Positions 9,781-20,956 of a DNA stretch of 64,000 bases are shown piece by piece (position 1 is the stretch's first letter; every line of letters begins with the position of its first letter). Source of the stretch: Nematopogon swammerdamellus (lineage: Eukaryota > Arthropoda > Insecta > Lepidoptera > Adelidae); the NCBI GenBank assembly GCA_946902875.1, contig OX336343.1:15919596-15983595 (forward strand). The letters run 5' to 3'. Below the pieces are notes generated by a model. The model did not search any database. It was given only the letters and a program-made list of their open reading frames with translations, and was not told the DNA's origin. The translations under genes were made by a program, and so were the position numbers.

Positions 9781-10485
9781 GGTAGTTTACTCGTTCATTC
9801 GTTTTGCGCTAACTATATGTATGAGTGCGACCAATTTCTTCAAGTGTAAACAAAGAGGGTTGTTCTGTTGATTAATATCATAGTTAAATGACTCTGAAAT
9901 TACAAAACTCATTCAGAATCGTTTTGACAGCTCACACAAAAAGTGTTATCCATCACTATGTTTTTACTATGACTATGTATGATGCTATTACTTACCTAGA
10001 TTATTATATTACACTGAAATGTGTATGTTTACCTATGAAGTTTTTAATGCAACATGTTTGACAAGATTATTAAGCGTACTAACTAACGCAAACTGTCCCC
10101 GGTGAAATTAGAAGGATGAAATGAAGCGAGTTTGGTGGAGCGCGGGGCGGGAAGAGGTGGGTCTGGGGTGCGGGGTGTGGGGACGGAGGCGGCGCGGCGC
10201 GCTCCCAAAGAGCCCTTTGATCTTTGCCGACGGCCTAATGCACCGCCTCCTCCGCCGCGGGCGCGGCGCGGGACGAGTATCCGCCGACTCCTACTCCTCC
10301 TACCTAACGTGATCATTAGCAATTTCATCATAATAATTCATCTTGTTTATTGTGCGAGCCTCTTATTTATTTGTTTAATTTCACGCTTCACACGAGACTC
10401 GACGGGCGACCGGCACCTGGTTGATCGATGTAGATCTTTTCTCTTGCCCCCGACTAGGACCGGTTTGTGGGTATATTGACAATAG
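9781..10485. promoter_or_regulatory. Noncoding; candidate regulatory island 10130-10320 with TCF-like site
   Basis: The island is GC-rich and contains CCCTTTGATCTTTG at about 10213, a close match to the insect TCF/Pangolin HMG site (SCTTTGWW). CCGCC blocks follow within 50 bp, resembling the Pangolin helper site. GTGATCATTAGCAATTTCAT follows at about 10309. Overlapping ORFs in all frames here reflect base composition. Confidence 0.3.
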
Positions 10486-10536
10486 TATTCTCCTCAGATC
10501 AGGAAAGAAAAATTCTTTCCTGATCTGAGGTATTCT
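10486..10536. repeat. Perfect 18-bp-stem palindrome flanked by 6-bp direct repeats
   Basis: 10492-10509 (CCTCAGATCAGGAAAGAA) pairs perfectly with 10513-10530 across a 3-nt AAA loop. TATTCT precedes it at 10486-10491 and follows at 10531-10536. There is no T-run that would make it a Pol III terminator and no coding context. Confidence 0.9.
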
Positions 10537-11442
10537 CCCAGCCGCTGATACGGTTCGATAATTCGATTACTTTTTTTTTCTGATATAACTTTTATATTCG
10601 TGTTCACTTCACTCACTGCGCGCACCAGCTCTGTGCTCCTGGACTGTACGTGAAGGAACCATCGATCATGTTGATGAAGTAAGGACGTCTATGACATTGG
10701 CGAAACAAAGAAGTCGAAATAAAAAAAAAACGGGATGCTACAAAGAAGACGAAGCGGTTCAGTTCAGTCAGATCCCCGGGAGTAAGTCTTGTGAAGTGTG
10801 AAGTGTCGGCAGACGTGTAGCCAACCGCGCACACGTTAATGATGTTTGACACGTTTCGAGAGACACTTAGCGAGTGTCCGTCTTGCAGCCGTTAACCCTC
10901 CCGCGTGTCGGAGGCGGAGGCGTCTGTGAGTCTGTGAGCTTTGTCGTCATAATTCGCGGCATTCGCACTCGGGCGGGACTCTTCCGCGCGAACTCGGCGC
11001 GCGCCCGCCTCCAGTACACGCTAGATTGTGAGACAAAACCGTGTCGTGCGATAATTTTTTTTTTATTACAGCCATGCGGACAGCTTAAAGAAAGGTCCTT
11101 CTTTTGGCACGCTTTTTGTCTCAGATGAAAGACAATTTATCCGCAATTGAAAAGCAATTGAAAAATGCCAGAATTCTAGGAGTACAAAAATTTTTCACCA
11201 CTGTCAGTGTGACACACAGGAAAGATCGAATAAATCTAGTCTCAGAAAGAGTTAGTCTGAGAACCTTTATTCTTTTCTATATTATTTACTCATCAATCAT
11301 CCATCATATACAGTACGCTGCAGTCGGATTCGTCTTATTTTAACATTAAACATTTAGCGTTTAGCCAGTTCAATTATCACAATGAAGAAGAACTGGCAAG
11401 AAACTTTACTGGACTTTTATTTTACGTCCACTTATTCTTTAT
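10537..11442. other. Noncoding stretch
   Basis: Mixed composition with no recognised family. 11290-11370 shares a stretch (CAGTACGCTGCA to AACATTAAACATTTAGC) with about 34812-34875, so it holds a short dispersed repeat. The small ORFs at 10874-11128 and 11104-11343 are not protein-like. Confidence 0.4.
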
Positions 11443-11817
11443 TAGGTTTCCGTATCCGTCGTACGGGACCCTATTACTAAGCCTACGCCGTCTGTCTGTC
11501 TGTCCTAGGGCTGTATTTCTTAAACCGTAATAGGTAGCTCGTTTTTGCACAGAATATGTGTTTTATTATGGCCGATACAACAACAAATAAAAATTTAAAA
11601 ACGTAAAAAAACAATAACAGGGTATAGCCCCATAGAAAAACTAAAAATTGTATGCGCGCCATCTACCAACAGTATGAAAAATTTTAACTAATCAAGAATT
11701 TTAACTAATACGCATTTCATAATACACGCCATAGATGGCGTGAGTGGCGCTAACCATGACATGGCGATACGGAACCCTCAGTGCGCGAGTTCGACTCGCA
11801 CTTGGCCGGTTTTTTTT
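11443..11817 (-). repeat. Lepidopteran dispersed repeat, family R1
   Basis: The copy ends with GCGAGTTCGACTCGCACTT and GGCCGGTTTTTTT, and contains the conserved interior ATATGTGTTTTATTATGGC plus CTGTCTGTCTGTCC. Other copies are at 16177-16470 (+), 32345-32645 (-), 48620-48740 and 58940-59060, with a fragment at 22632. It is a short noncoding interspersed element; its formal family name is not asserted. Confidence 0.75.
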
Positions 11818-11847
11818 ACATAAGTGTTTGCCTGCCTACACAGTTCG

Positions 11848-11935
11848 TTTATCCCAAGGAGCTTTGAACCAGACCAGTCTTGCCCGGCGTCGCGGGCGGT
11901 GTGGCCCGATCGTTGTTCTGTGGTTTGTACGACAA
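11848..11935. repeat. Dispersed repeat, family R4
   Basis: AAGGAGCTTTGAAC through GGTGTGGCCCGATCGTTGTTCTGTGG recurs at 17228-17295 with the same order and spacing. It is short and noncoding. Confidence 0.65.
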
Positions 11936-13887
11936 ACACGATTCATGACATATGCAAAAACGTATGACAAATACAATAATTCTTTTCCATAAACCATTCA
12001 TTTCTAATTGGAGCAGGCCAGTACCCACAAACAGCACCCGTTCCGAGCATCACGCCATTCCGATGCAAGCCATCGTACATCTCACCGTTGTTACTACCTG
12101 GGTAGGTTGGTTGCCCTAGGTTAATTAACCAATCTCCTGATTTTTCTTCATACTTTGTGATGTTGACAGTGATTGTAGTGCGTCGACTTCTGACGACGGC
12201 AGAGGGTGAGGAAATAAACTTAAAGGATTTAGCCAATTCAAAAGCAGAAAAATTTTGGCGGGGCAAAGTGTTATGTTTTGACATCCGTGAAAAATATATT
12301 AGGTCTTATAGACAATCAATGTAATGCCATAAATAAAGGAGAGCTTCTGTATCTGACCACTCTACCTTCTCGCTCAAATAGCGCGGGCCGGATTAAACAG
12401 ACTCGCGGGCCGGATTTTACCCGCGGCCCACCTTTTATCCGTATTTGGGCATGCACTATGATCTCGAGAGTAGACTCGGCAGCTGCCAGGCGATCAACCA
12501 ACGCCGCCTCCGCCGTGAGCCGCGCCTCGTTATCGGTTCCTCCTCGGCGCGGCGTGCAGCTTCTGCGGAGCCGGGGTATGCTAGGTCGCGTCGCGGCGGC
12601 AGATCAAAGCGAGCCGCCACAAAGGGCGGCCGCCGATGTTGATGAGCGCGGGGAAGTGGCGCTCCGAGCCACCTCCGCTCCCCTCCGCCACCGCTCCGCC
12701 GCGCGTTTGACACGCCGGATATTGCCGCTGATACCGCCGCGCCGCCGCCGCTGTGCCGCCGCCCCGCTCCGAGCCGTACGCCCCCGCGCCTCCGCCGCGC
12801 CACCGACGACCCTTTGTAGCAAGCAACTAGCAAATAAATAGACTCGCACTGCCTCCTGTTTGTTGTTTACACCTTTATCGAATACGGAACGAGACGTCAT
12901 ATTTTAGAGTGGAACGTCCCTGCAAATTGCACTCCCCGCTTTTATGCAGTATTCGATTCGATTAGAGCCCAGGGCCGCCGGAGAGTTTGATTGCGCGCCT
13001 CCGCCCTACGTATAGAGCGCGCGCGCGCGCCCCGCGTGCCGGGCCGAGTGCGTCCGTGTGTACTTACTGTCCGGTGTCACGTCGGTGGGTGGGTGGAGTG
13101 ATAGTTAATCAGCTGATCTGGCTTGCGTGTGCTTGCGTTGCTTTAGTGAGCATTATTATTTCGTTAGATCGAATCTAGTCGAGAATCTGGTATAGTATAA
13201 GTACTAATCTAATGAAAAAAATTAAGCTTCTTGCAAAAACATAAACCAGGCACCTGATTTGATTTTTTTTTTCAAGTATAAGTACTTATGTAGTTAAGTG
13301 CCTAACTACTGAGCTAGTAGTAGTTTTTGTTTTTAGATTGCCATCTAAAAATTTAATGGTTTTCATTGAGCTCTCTGTCAACGGTCGCTCCGCGGCCGGC
13401 AGGATGCTCGTGAGGATGGATCGCACGTTTGGCCTGAAAAATGTACCCACACAGCTCGGAGAACGAATCAAACGCGAGCAAAACCGTTGACTTTTTTAAT
13501 AATAATTTTAGATATTGGGTTACACTGTATGACGATTTATTTCGAATACATCGGCGAGACTTCTCGTCTCTGAGATGGTCCCGCTCGGTGTGGTTGGTTC
13601 CGCAGTTCGGTTGTTCCCTCTGGTGGCAATGGAAATACCTTAGCTGGTGCGACTTATCGTATTACCCTGTCCGCACACAGGGGCGCACGTGCGCCGCTTC
13701 TCCCTTGATCTTTTGCTTTGATCAGAACCGCTTTTGGCGGGACGACGACGCGGTAGCCCTTGTGAATTGGCAAGCCTTCCTACCGAACGGGCAACATGGT
13801 TCTTAGATATATGCATTAAGCATGCGTGCATGCAGGCGGCACAGTTGTGTCGAGGTCGCAAGGTATGGGGATGTAAGTACTGAATAA
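11936..13887. other. Noncoding; GC-rich island 12380-12835 with GATCAAAG
   Basis: A 113-codon minus ORF (11943-12284) and a 187-codon plus ORF (12278-12841) cross this region. The first has no recognised motif, and the second runs through a GC-rich block whose frames are all open. The island contains AGATCAAAGCGAGCCGCC at 12601, a TCF-like site with a GCCGCC helper-like motif 3 bp away. (GC)n at about 13017-13030 could form Z-DNA. CTTTGATC recurs at 13716. No gene is supported. Confidence 0.4.
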
Positions 13888-14486
13888 CAGGGTGTCCAGC
13901 GGCATGGAAAACCGGAAATTACCAGGGAATTCTGCCAGGCTGGAAAAAAACAGGGAAAACCAGGGAAAATTGAAAATGTGTGCGAAATTAAGGGAAAATT
14001 AGGCTAGGTCGTTCCTAGCGAGAAAAAATCCACCTATCGATTTAAGAGAAATATAATAATTACCATTTTCCAAGGTGCCTAATATGAAAATCTGATGATC
14101 TGATGTGATCAGATTATACGATATGGCTCATGATGCGGTCGCAATCTTACAATAACTTGTACGCAAAATTACTCAACACAATGGTGAAGGAAAACACCGC
14201 TAGGAAACCTGTATATTTAGCAAATGCGTAAGTTTTCTAAGTGTGTAATGGTTGTCTTATTGCAATAATTCCGCTTTCTGTTCAACAGAAAAGTATTCAT
14301 TCATTTAATCTTACACAGTCTAAAAACGTGCCAATTTATGGGAAAAGGTACAAAATTCATACAATATTAGTATTCATGGCAAAAAAGCATGAAAAATTAC
14401 CATGACAATATCAGGAAAACCCTAAAAAGGATCTCTGGATAACCGGGAAAAGTCAGGGATTTTTTTTAGATTCGCTGGACACCCTG
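13888..14486. mobile_element. Inverted-repeat element with CAGGGTGTCCAGCG ends, about 599 bp
   Basis: The left end CAGGGTGTCCAGCG at 13888 and right end CGCTGGACACCCTG to 14486 are perfect 14-bp inverted repeats. The interior near each end is rich in GGAAAACC/CAGGGAAAA-type words, as in a class of animal DNA-element ends. No transposase is present. Flanking 8-mers do not match, so the target duplication is decayed or of another length. Confidence 0.65.
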
Positions 14487-14934
14487 CATATGTATTTTGC
14501 AAAATAGAATAGCCGTATATGATTCGGTAGGTAATATTGAGCATTGACAATAATGTGCAACGCAATTAGTGAGAGTTGGCGTGTCGGCAAACCGATTCCT
14601 TGTAGAGCGGGGTTCAAAATAAAATAACGTCAATCTGTAGTAGTCGGGGCGGGGCGGGCGCGGAGCTCGGCACGGGTTAGTTTGATACTCGCAGTAGCTA
14701 CGCGGAATACTTAACATTTCACCGCCTCAAAGTATTTTAAGTAGAGGCGGGCGGTCTCATTAGCAAGTCGCCGTGCTGTTTGTGTTTTTCCTCTCGCCAC
14801 TCGCTTTGCCCCGGTGCCCCGTGCCCCGTGCCCCGTGCCCTGCACCGCCGCCGCGCCGCTCTGAACATTGCTGGCTCGTTATTTCAGCAGCGCTACATTC
14901 CGTTACTCTATCGCGTACTCTCAAACTGTGCTTT
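14487..14934. other. Noncoding; (CCCCGTG)n microsatellite at about 14812-14840
   Basis: GC-rich blocks occur at 14640-14680 and 14800-14870. About four CCCCGTG units are in tandem. No gene is seen. Confidence 0.4.
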
Positions 14935-15130
14935 GGCTGGACGCAGGGAAACATACATACATACCACACGCTGTATCCCGACAATCGGGTTAAGCAGAGT
15001 AATCGGTGTTGTTCTGCAAGTAATGTTTTAAATTACAGCACAACACCGACCACCACGTTTAGCAATGTGTTGGACAAAATAACTATCAAGCAGCTGCAAG
15101 TAAGGCACGAAATACTTCGAGCATTTATCT
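14935..15130. repeat. Dispersed repeat, family R2
   Basis: CACGCTGTATCCCGACAATC, GGGTTAAGCAGAGTAATCGG, then an inverted internal stem (ATCGGTGTTG...CAACACCGA). Related copies are at 17440-17640 and 46880-47010. It is noncoding. Confidence 0.65.
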
Positions 15131-15591
15131 TGAAACAAGTAGAACCACAGAAGCAGCGGTTGATTGGTGACAGACAAATCCCGATCCGTATAATTTAATT
15201 CAGGACGTCAAACAAAGCTGCTGTATGTAAAACTACTATCGTTCTTTGAACTTTCTTCATGTTCAACATTGATCCTGCATAGATATGGTTTAGAACTCTT
15301 TTCTATCTCTTCAGCTCCTCGTTGATTCGTCTTCAAAAAGTGACGAACGAGAGTTACTGAATATCCTACATCGACGCTCGTGATTCGTTTGTTTTTCAAT
15401 GAATCGGTATCGACTATAACATAGTAAGTAGACATGTCTTACAGGAACTGGGGAACTGTAATAATTAGTATCCTATTACTTTAAATAAGCTAAACTTGTA
15501 ATTGTACCTTTTTGATTGTGATAATATGTATACTTAGTTGTTTTGTTGATGGAATAAACGATGTACCTATATATATATATATATAATTGGT
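15131..15591. other. Noncoding stretch with a 75-codon minus ORF
   Basis: The minus ORF 15435-15208 has a protein-like composition (FLKTNQRGAEEIEKSSKPYL), but no family, splice signal or neighbour supports it. A short (AT)n tract lies at about 15569-15585. Confidence 0.3.
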
Positions 15592-15705
15592 TTCTCGGAA
15601 ACACCTCTAACGATTTGGATGAAAATTTGCATTTAGATAATGTAATTTTTTTTTTCAATTTTATCTAAATAGGTGTGGACGCCGAGCGAAGTTCGGTCGC
15701 CCAGG
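15592..15705 (+). repeat. Dispersed repeat, family R5
   Basis: GGTTTCTCGGAAAC, AACGATTTGGATGAAA, and the end GGACGCCGAGCGAAGTTCGG reappear in reverse orientation at 62905-63025. The sequence is typical of a common lepidopteran interspersed repeat. Confidence 0.7.
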
Positions 15706-16068
15706 TACTAACAACATTATGTAATTACACGTTTTTGTTTATTAATTTTGTATTGTAAACGGACAGAAATGTCGTGGTTTTTTACAACCGTCATTTTAAC
15801 TAAAGTATGTATACACAGACACACTACTCACATAACTCTGAAGGTCTAAATATTTACGATACGATAATACATCAAGAGACGAGGATTTTTGCCACCATAT
15901 TTTTGCACCGTATATGCAAGCATATACAATCATGATAATTTCTGTGTTATCTTTTGTGTAGACAGGTGCTCCTTACTATAATGTGACAAGTTCAAGAGTA
16001 GTTTTACTTTCACAATAAACAATCAACTCTAGTAGCCAGTAGTATAGCCAGCAATACAAAGAGAAGTC
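15706..16068. other. Noncoding stretch
   Basis: AT-rich with no recognised feature. Confidence 0.4.
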
Positions 16069-16159
16069 TCCGGTATGGCCCCTACCTTCTCGGAGGTTAT
16101 ACTGGCTGATCGGAGCATGTGCTCTGGCCCCTCTGACTTAGCCAGCCATCCATACCGGA
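16069..16159. repeat. 91-bp palindromic-ended repeat, family R7
   Basis: TCCGGTATGG at 16069-16078 and CCATACCGGA at 16150-16159 are perfect inverted ends. A second copy with the same orientation and interior (CTTCTCGGAGGT, GAGCATGTGCT, GGCCCCTCTGACT) is at 41562-41648. Both are followed by TTACATAAAAAA. Confidence 0.75.
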
Positions 16160-16176
16160 TTACATAAAAAACAATA

Positions 16177-16470
16177 AAAAACCGGCCAAGTGCGAGTCGG
16201 ACTCGCGCACCGAGGATTAAGTAATCTGTGACCGAGGTTTCCGCACCACAAAAAAAAACATTGAAAAAAAAACACGCTTCTTGTATGGGAACCCCCCTTA
16301 ATTTTTTACTTTTTCAATTTTTTATTATTAGTTATATCCGCCATAATAACACATATTCTGTGAAAATGTCAACGGGCTACCTATTACGGTTCAAGAGATA
16401 CAGCCCTCGGACGGACGGATGGACAGGCAGGCAGGGCTTTCGTACGGGATACGAAAACCTAAAAATTAAA
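16177..16470 (+). repeat. Lepidopteran dispersed repeat, family R1
   Basis: It starts CCGGCCAAGTGCGAGTCGGA and contains CTTGTATGGGAACCCCCC, CCATAATAACACATATTCTG and a (GGAC/GGCA)-type run. It ends near TACGGGATACGAAAACC. It is the best-preserved plus-orientation copy in the window. Confidence 0.78.
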
Positions 16471-16990
16471 ATAAAACCTTTCTATATTTAAATAAAATAA
16501 ATATAGGGTCTTACTTGCGGGCGCATGTTTTCTGAAAAGCAAAAACTGACGAGTGACAAGAAGTTGTTTTCATTTCTCGCAAAGTTTTCTCAGCTTTAAT
16601 GTGTTTATAATAAAACCAGATATATAAATAGATCTCAGGTTTCTCTCCAAACGTAATGACAATTTGGGTTAGAGCGGTGCAGTTGTTGAAATGAAATGCG
16701 ACGATTTGTGCAAGTTAGCAGTTAGCTAGCACTAACTAAGTTTGCGGCGCACGGCGACGACGACGCCGACCAAGACGCGTTGTAATCGAATCTGCGGCAA
16801 GATAAGACCGCGAGTCACGACGACCGGCGCGGTGAGTACGACCGACGACGACCGTACCCGGAGCCATTCCTGGAACTTCAGCGCCAACAAAATGTTGGAA
16901 ATTGTGTATGTACAATGAAATTATGGTGCTATTTTCGCTCACCAATAAACCAGAAACAGAACCGATTCTCACTATACTATACCGCACGTA
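16471..16990. other. Noncoding; GC-rich block 16735-16870
   Basis: The GC-rich block has repeated CGACGACG words. No gene or RNA is recognised. Confidence 0.4.
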
Positions 16991-17026
16991 CCCCCCCCCC
17001 CCCCCACCCCACCCCCCCCCCCCCCC
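16991..17026. repeat. Poly-C tract (15 C, A, 4 C, A, 15 C)
   Basis: The homopolymer is interrupted by two A. On the minus strand it is a G-run that could form a G-quadruplex. Length may be inexact because such tracts are error-prone in sequencing. Confidence 0.95.
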
Positions 17027-17439
17027 ACCGACTTGTGTGTGACAAAATTTTTACGAAAGTGCCTAATGATCATATTTATTTTTTATATTTATATGTAATA
17101 ATCATTTTACACTTTTAGTGATCAGTACCAAAATTTTAAAAAGGATATAATTAATGAAATAGGTACTTATGGCCTCACACTGGTGTCTAGCTAGTTTCGT
17201 CGGTTCGTCTGTGAGGTATGTATGTATCAAGGAGCTTTGAACAGATCAGTTTTCGCGGGCGCGGGCTGTGTGGCCCGGTCGTTGTTCTGTGGTATGTATT
17301 TATATATCTTTATTGAACACCAATTTATATAAATTAGGCACAATAGGCGAGCTTAATGCCGTGAGGCATTCTATTCTAATTAACCTTTGGGAGGTGTGTA
17401 ATGATAAAATTAAACAGAACATAAACCTACATACTACAC
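17027..17439. repeat. Noncoding; family R4 copy at 17228-17295
   Basis: AAGGAGCTTTGAAC, GTGTGGCCCGGTCGTTGTTC match 11848-11935. The rest is AT-rich with no feature. Confidence 0.6.
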
Positions 17440-17640
17440 ACCACACCACACGCCGTATCCCGACTATCGGGGTAAGCAGAGTAATCGGTGTTGTGCTGCA
17501 AGGACTCTCGTAAATTATAGCACACCACACCACCGACCACCCCGTTTAGCCAAGTATTCGGACAAGATAACTATCAAGCAGCAAGAAAGGCACGAAGACC
17601 CATCTGCTGCACGACTCGGTGGAAAGACTTGTTGAGCAAT
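17440..17640. repeat. Dispersed repeat, family R2
   Basis: CGCCGTATCCCGACTATCGG through AAGGCACGAAGACCC aligns with 14935-15130 and with 46880-47010. It contains an internal inverted stem ending ACACCGATTAC / GCACACCACACC. It is noncoding. Confidence 0.68.
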
Positions 17641-18019
17641 TAAAGATTACTAATTAAAAATTACAGAAAACTATAGCGATTTCAAAATTCAGCCAAAAAG
17701 TCTTTCAGCGTACGGTCGTAATAAGTAACGCTCCTCCGCCGCGCGCGACAATAATTAGGTACGGAACCTTGATGCGCGAGTCTAAATTAACACCTTTTTT
17801 GTTTCATTCTTATACCGTATCTATTTAATTCCAATTGTTGTCCAGCTGCCCAGTGACAATCAGTAACCTTATTTTTTATTTGTTTTTTTTTTTAATTCAA
17901 AATGTGACTATGACGCGCTCTTGTAACGGGTGTACTGTACAAGCGGTGCCAGTCAGTGTCCCTTTAGTAAAATTGATGCTTAAAAGCGTTTTAATCAATC
18001 GCAATGTAAATAGAACCAT
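17641..18019. other. Noncoding stretch
   Basis: No recognised feature. The 76-codon plus ORF at 17835 is not protein-like. Confidence 0.35.
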
Positions 18020-18376
18020 TTACAAACATCCTTTGACGTTGTCCCAATTGAGTTGCCTTCTCTGAAACTCTTCAGTTTGCAATAATTTCATTACTTCTCC
18101 GGTGTTGATTACTGAGAAATTCTTGACTCTAACGCAAATAATGAATTTCGGAGGCACCTTTAATTCGAAAGAAATATCATCGTTTTCAATTCGAATACGG
18201 TCAAAGGCGACTTCTTGGAAACGGGTGTTTCCGTCAATGGGAAAGTAAAGAAATGTTCCCGCGACAAAGGAGCGACTCGATATTAATTTTTCCGAGGCGG
18301 ACGGAATGCGAACGTCATTTGCGTCGGCAAAGATGAGACGAAACAATAATATATGTAAATATTGATGCCTTAGCAA
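18020..18376 (-). CDS. Unrecognised 118-codon ORF, protein-like composition
   Basis: I do not recognise this protein. The minus-strand frame runs from ATG at 18376 to a TAA at 18020. Its composition is balanced, without the low-complexity Arg/Ala/Pro runs that mark chance ORFs in this window. Segments include SRSFVAGTFLYFPIDGNT, FDRIRIENDDISFELKV and GEVMKLLQTEEFQRRQLNWD. It has no signal peptide; the first 15 residues (HILLFRLIF) are mildly hydrophobic. It has no recognisable promoter, and no repeat copy elsewhere in the window covers it. It could be a host exon, an old transposon ORF, or chance. The neighbours give no functional clue. Confidence 0.3.
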   Translation of the reverse strand: MLRHQYLHILLFRLIFADANDVRIPSASEKLISSRSFVAGTFLYFPIDGNTRFQEVAFDRIRIENDDISFELKVPPKFIICVRVKNFSVINTGEVMKLLQTEEFQRRQLNWDNVKGCL

Positions 18377-19559
18377 AAGCGTGCGTCTTTATTAAACATA
18401 AGAAAATAATAGCTAATCGACATCACAAGTTTTACCAAAACCACCTTTCTTTGAAAACATACTTACTTATCTTTATCAAATAAGGCTTTGAATAGAAGGT
18501 GTAGGAACACCACAAAACAATAAATAGTGCTGGCCGGCAGGGGAGTAATGCCCGTCGATCGCTGCTATGTGTGTGTGTGTGTAATTTTACAGTCATAGTC
18601 CAAGAAATGTATTCACGACCTAAAATATAGCTAAAAAATAAAAAAAAGCCAGAAAATTTGTAACAAAATATAATTTATTGCTAAAATATAGCTATTGTAC
18701 TATGCCTATACTTATTGTATTCATAGTCACTAGGGGGGTGATAGAGGAAGAGATCTTACTTTGGTGATTTATTAGAGAGAATCGTTTCGGTGCAACGCTG
18801 TTATGATTGAATCAAATTAAACAAATTACAACAAAACCCGTGTATTTAACTACATATATTTACAAGAAAAGATGACTTGAGAAGAAGCTATATTATAAAA
18901 ACATTCAATGTAAAATTAATAGGTTGCTTCACAAATTACATATAATAAATAAATCGAGTCACCAAAAACTTAATCTATACATGAAGAAGTAGTGCTTACA
19001 CCTAAAACGAATTGTGGGAACAGTAAGGTTTGCAAGAAGTTGTATTGTAACATCTCGATCAGCACACGACGACGCCGCCAATAGCTCGCAACGCAAACGA
19101 TCGAACTTTTGGAAAGGAGTGAAAGTTCTCATTTATAAATCCCTTTGAAGTCCGACTCGCACCGGATTTTTCCTTTATTCTTTCAGCGAGGGCTCGGAGG
19201 GGCGGCGGCGCGGGAGGGGGGCGCGCAGGCTCGTGTTACGACTTTGTAATTAAATCATTCCTTCGGATTAAGCACCTTTCACGAAATATTTCCTTTATCC
19301 CCGAACTGCTCGCGTATCCATGTCTATGTACAATCAACAGAGGTATCGAAATCCATTAGCCGGCGAAATGGGTCGATGGCGTTGAATTTCGGAGAGCTAT
19401 ATGGGAACAGCTCCGCCACGCCGCGCCGCTGGTGAGGAGCGGCCTCGTCATGATTAGCGAGGACGTTCGAAAGATATCGAAGAAAAAGGTCGCTTTGCTG
19501 CCGCGTCCTCGCCATTTTGGTTCCCTATTTCTTTACCTAATTACTCGTGTTTCTACTTT
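18377..19559. other. Noncoding; (TG)n at about 18567-18582
   Basis: A short (GT) microsatellite is present. AT-rich sequence follows, with a GC-rich patch at 19195-19240. CTAAAATATAGCTA occurs twice (about 18620 and 18681). No gene is supported; the minus ORF at 19324-19515 is not recognised. Confidence 0.4.
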
Positions 19560-20010
19560 AGGATAATTTCATGGAAGCTCACGGGGCGGCGGCGGCGGCG
19601 GCGGCGCGGTCTCGCAGCCGCACCGAGGTAGATAAAGTGAGTGATGGAGGTGCTTCGTATTTACTTATGCAAAAGCTGTCACCTGAGCGAATTGCGGCGG
19701 AGGCGGCGTCGGGTCGACGCGACGACACTTGGAAGACATCGTCGACGCGGAGCAAACAGCCTCGACGAATGTTCGTCCATGCGACATGACTTATGATATT
19801 TGATTTACGCTCAAAGAGGCCCTCTTCAAAGGCGATCCATCAAAGCGACGGCGTCGTCGGCGACGTGGAGCGGCGCGTCATCCGGCCACAATATTTATCG
19901 TCGCTCCGCCGATATCAATCCGCGTACCGCCGCCAGCGTCGACGCCGAGGCCGAGCCGTGCGCCTCCACCGTGGCCGCGACAAAGCACCTCGCCGGAAGC
20001 TGTAAATGCG
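19560..20010. promoter_or_regulatory. GC-rich candidate regulatory island
   Basis: It contains (GGC)n at about 19583-19605, TCAAAGAGG, TTCAAAGGCGATCCATCAAAG (19820-19848) and ACGCCGCC-type words. ORFs in several frames are Ala/Arg/Ser-rich and are not believed. The assignment as regulatory is inference. Confidence 0.25.
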
Positions 20011-20956
20011 TTCGCTTTTTGTCTACCTTCTTCGTATCTTAGATGTTCTATTGTTGACTCGTTCTGTGGAGAAAAATACTTTCAATATCGGCTCTGCGCT
20101 CGGTCGGTCGGTGCCACCGTTGAGACCTTCTGATCCCCGCTATTTTATTTATTTTTACTGTACTCGTCGCAACGCCATTTACGAGATGTCTGTTGGTCTC
20201 GAGGCGATGCAGTGAAATCTAATAGGTATGTAAGTCGATAGCTTACCGACTAAATTGCTATAATTTTGCAGATATTATTTTTAATTTGTTAAATGCTTAC
20301 GTGTGTTACCAGCAGAAGACCAGCGCTGCAGCGCTCTCATCGCGAGGGATCTGTGGCACATTAGCTGAACTGGCGCCCTTTTCCTCCTTATTCTATATTG
20401 TTACATGTTCTGTCTCTTATGTGAATGAAGAACAAAACGGTATTCTATTCTATTGTATATTGTTGTGGTGAAAGTTGAAATTCCGTGAAGTTGATTGACT
20501 TTAATTTTTTTAAATAGGATCGCTCACACACTTCACAGAAAACAAAAACTGTGCAGAAACTCGATAAGCAACCATCACGAGCTCACCTTCATAATACTGT
20601 TAGCTACTAAAATGAGGAAGTCACAACATCTTCTGCAATTGAGGTCTTGTTCGGCGAGCCTGCGATTGACGTCCACTTAAACTTTCTCGATTATCTTCTC
20701 GACACATTGTAGTTGTCGGAGTTAGACCAAGTTTCGACCAGTATCTTGTATACAAGAAAATGTCTAACGTCTGAAATAGAAAATGCAGTCAATCCGCGCA
20801 ACATGTTCTATTTCTTTACACGACGGGCGTCTAGGAGTCAAGATCCGGACAATAATACTATTGACAATTTGAAGATTGAATCGGTGTCAGTGCAAATATG
20901 TAGCAATCTGCTTGCTTCACTGCGCTGTGAGAGTATAATACCTACCGCCGGAAACA
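20011..20956. other. Noncoding stretch
   Basis: Contains a patch GCTGCAGCGCTCTCATCGCG (about 20326) typical of dispersed repeats, and otherwise AT-rich sequence. Small ORFs at 20286, 20495 and 20713 are not recognised. Confidence 0.35.

Noticed and set aside
11943..12284. 113-codon minus-strand ORF (contains GVMLGTGAVCGYW)
   Set aside because: Protein-like in places, but it spans a dispersed repeat edge and no family is recognised; left unannotated.
12278..12841. 187-codon plus-strand ORF
   Set aside because: Frames are open on both strands because of GC-rich simple sequence; no recognisable domain.
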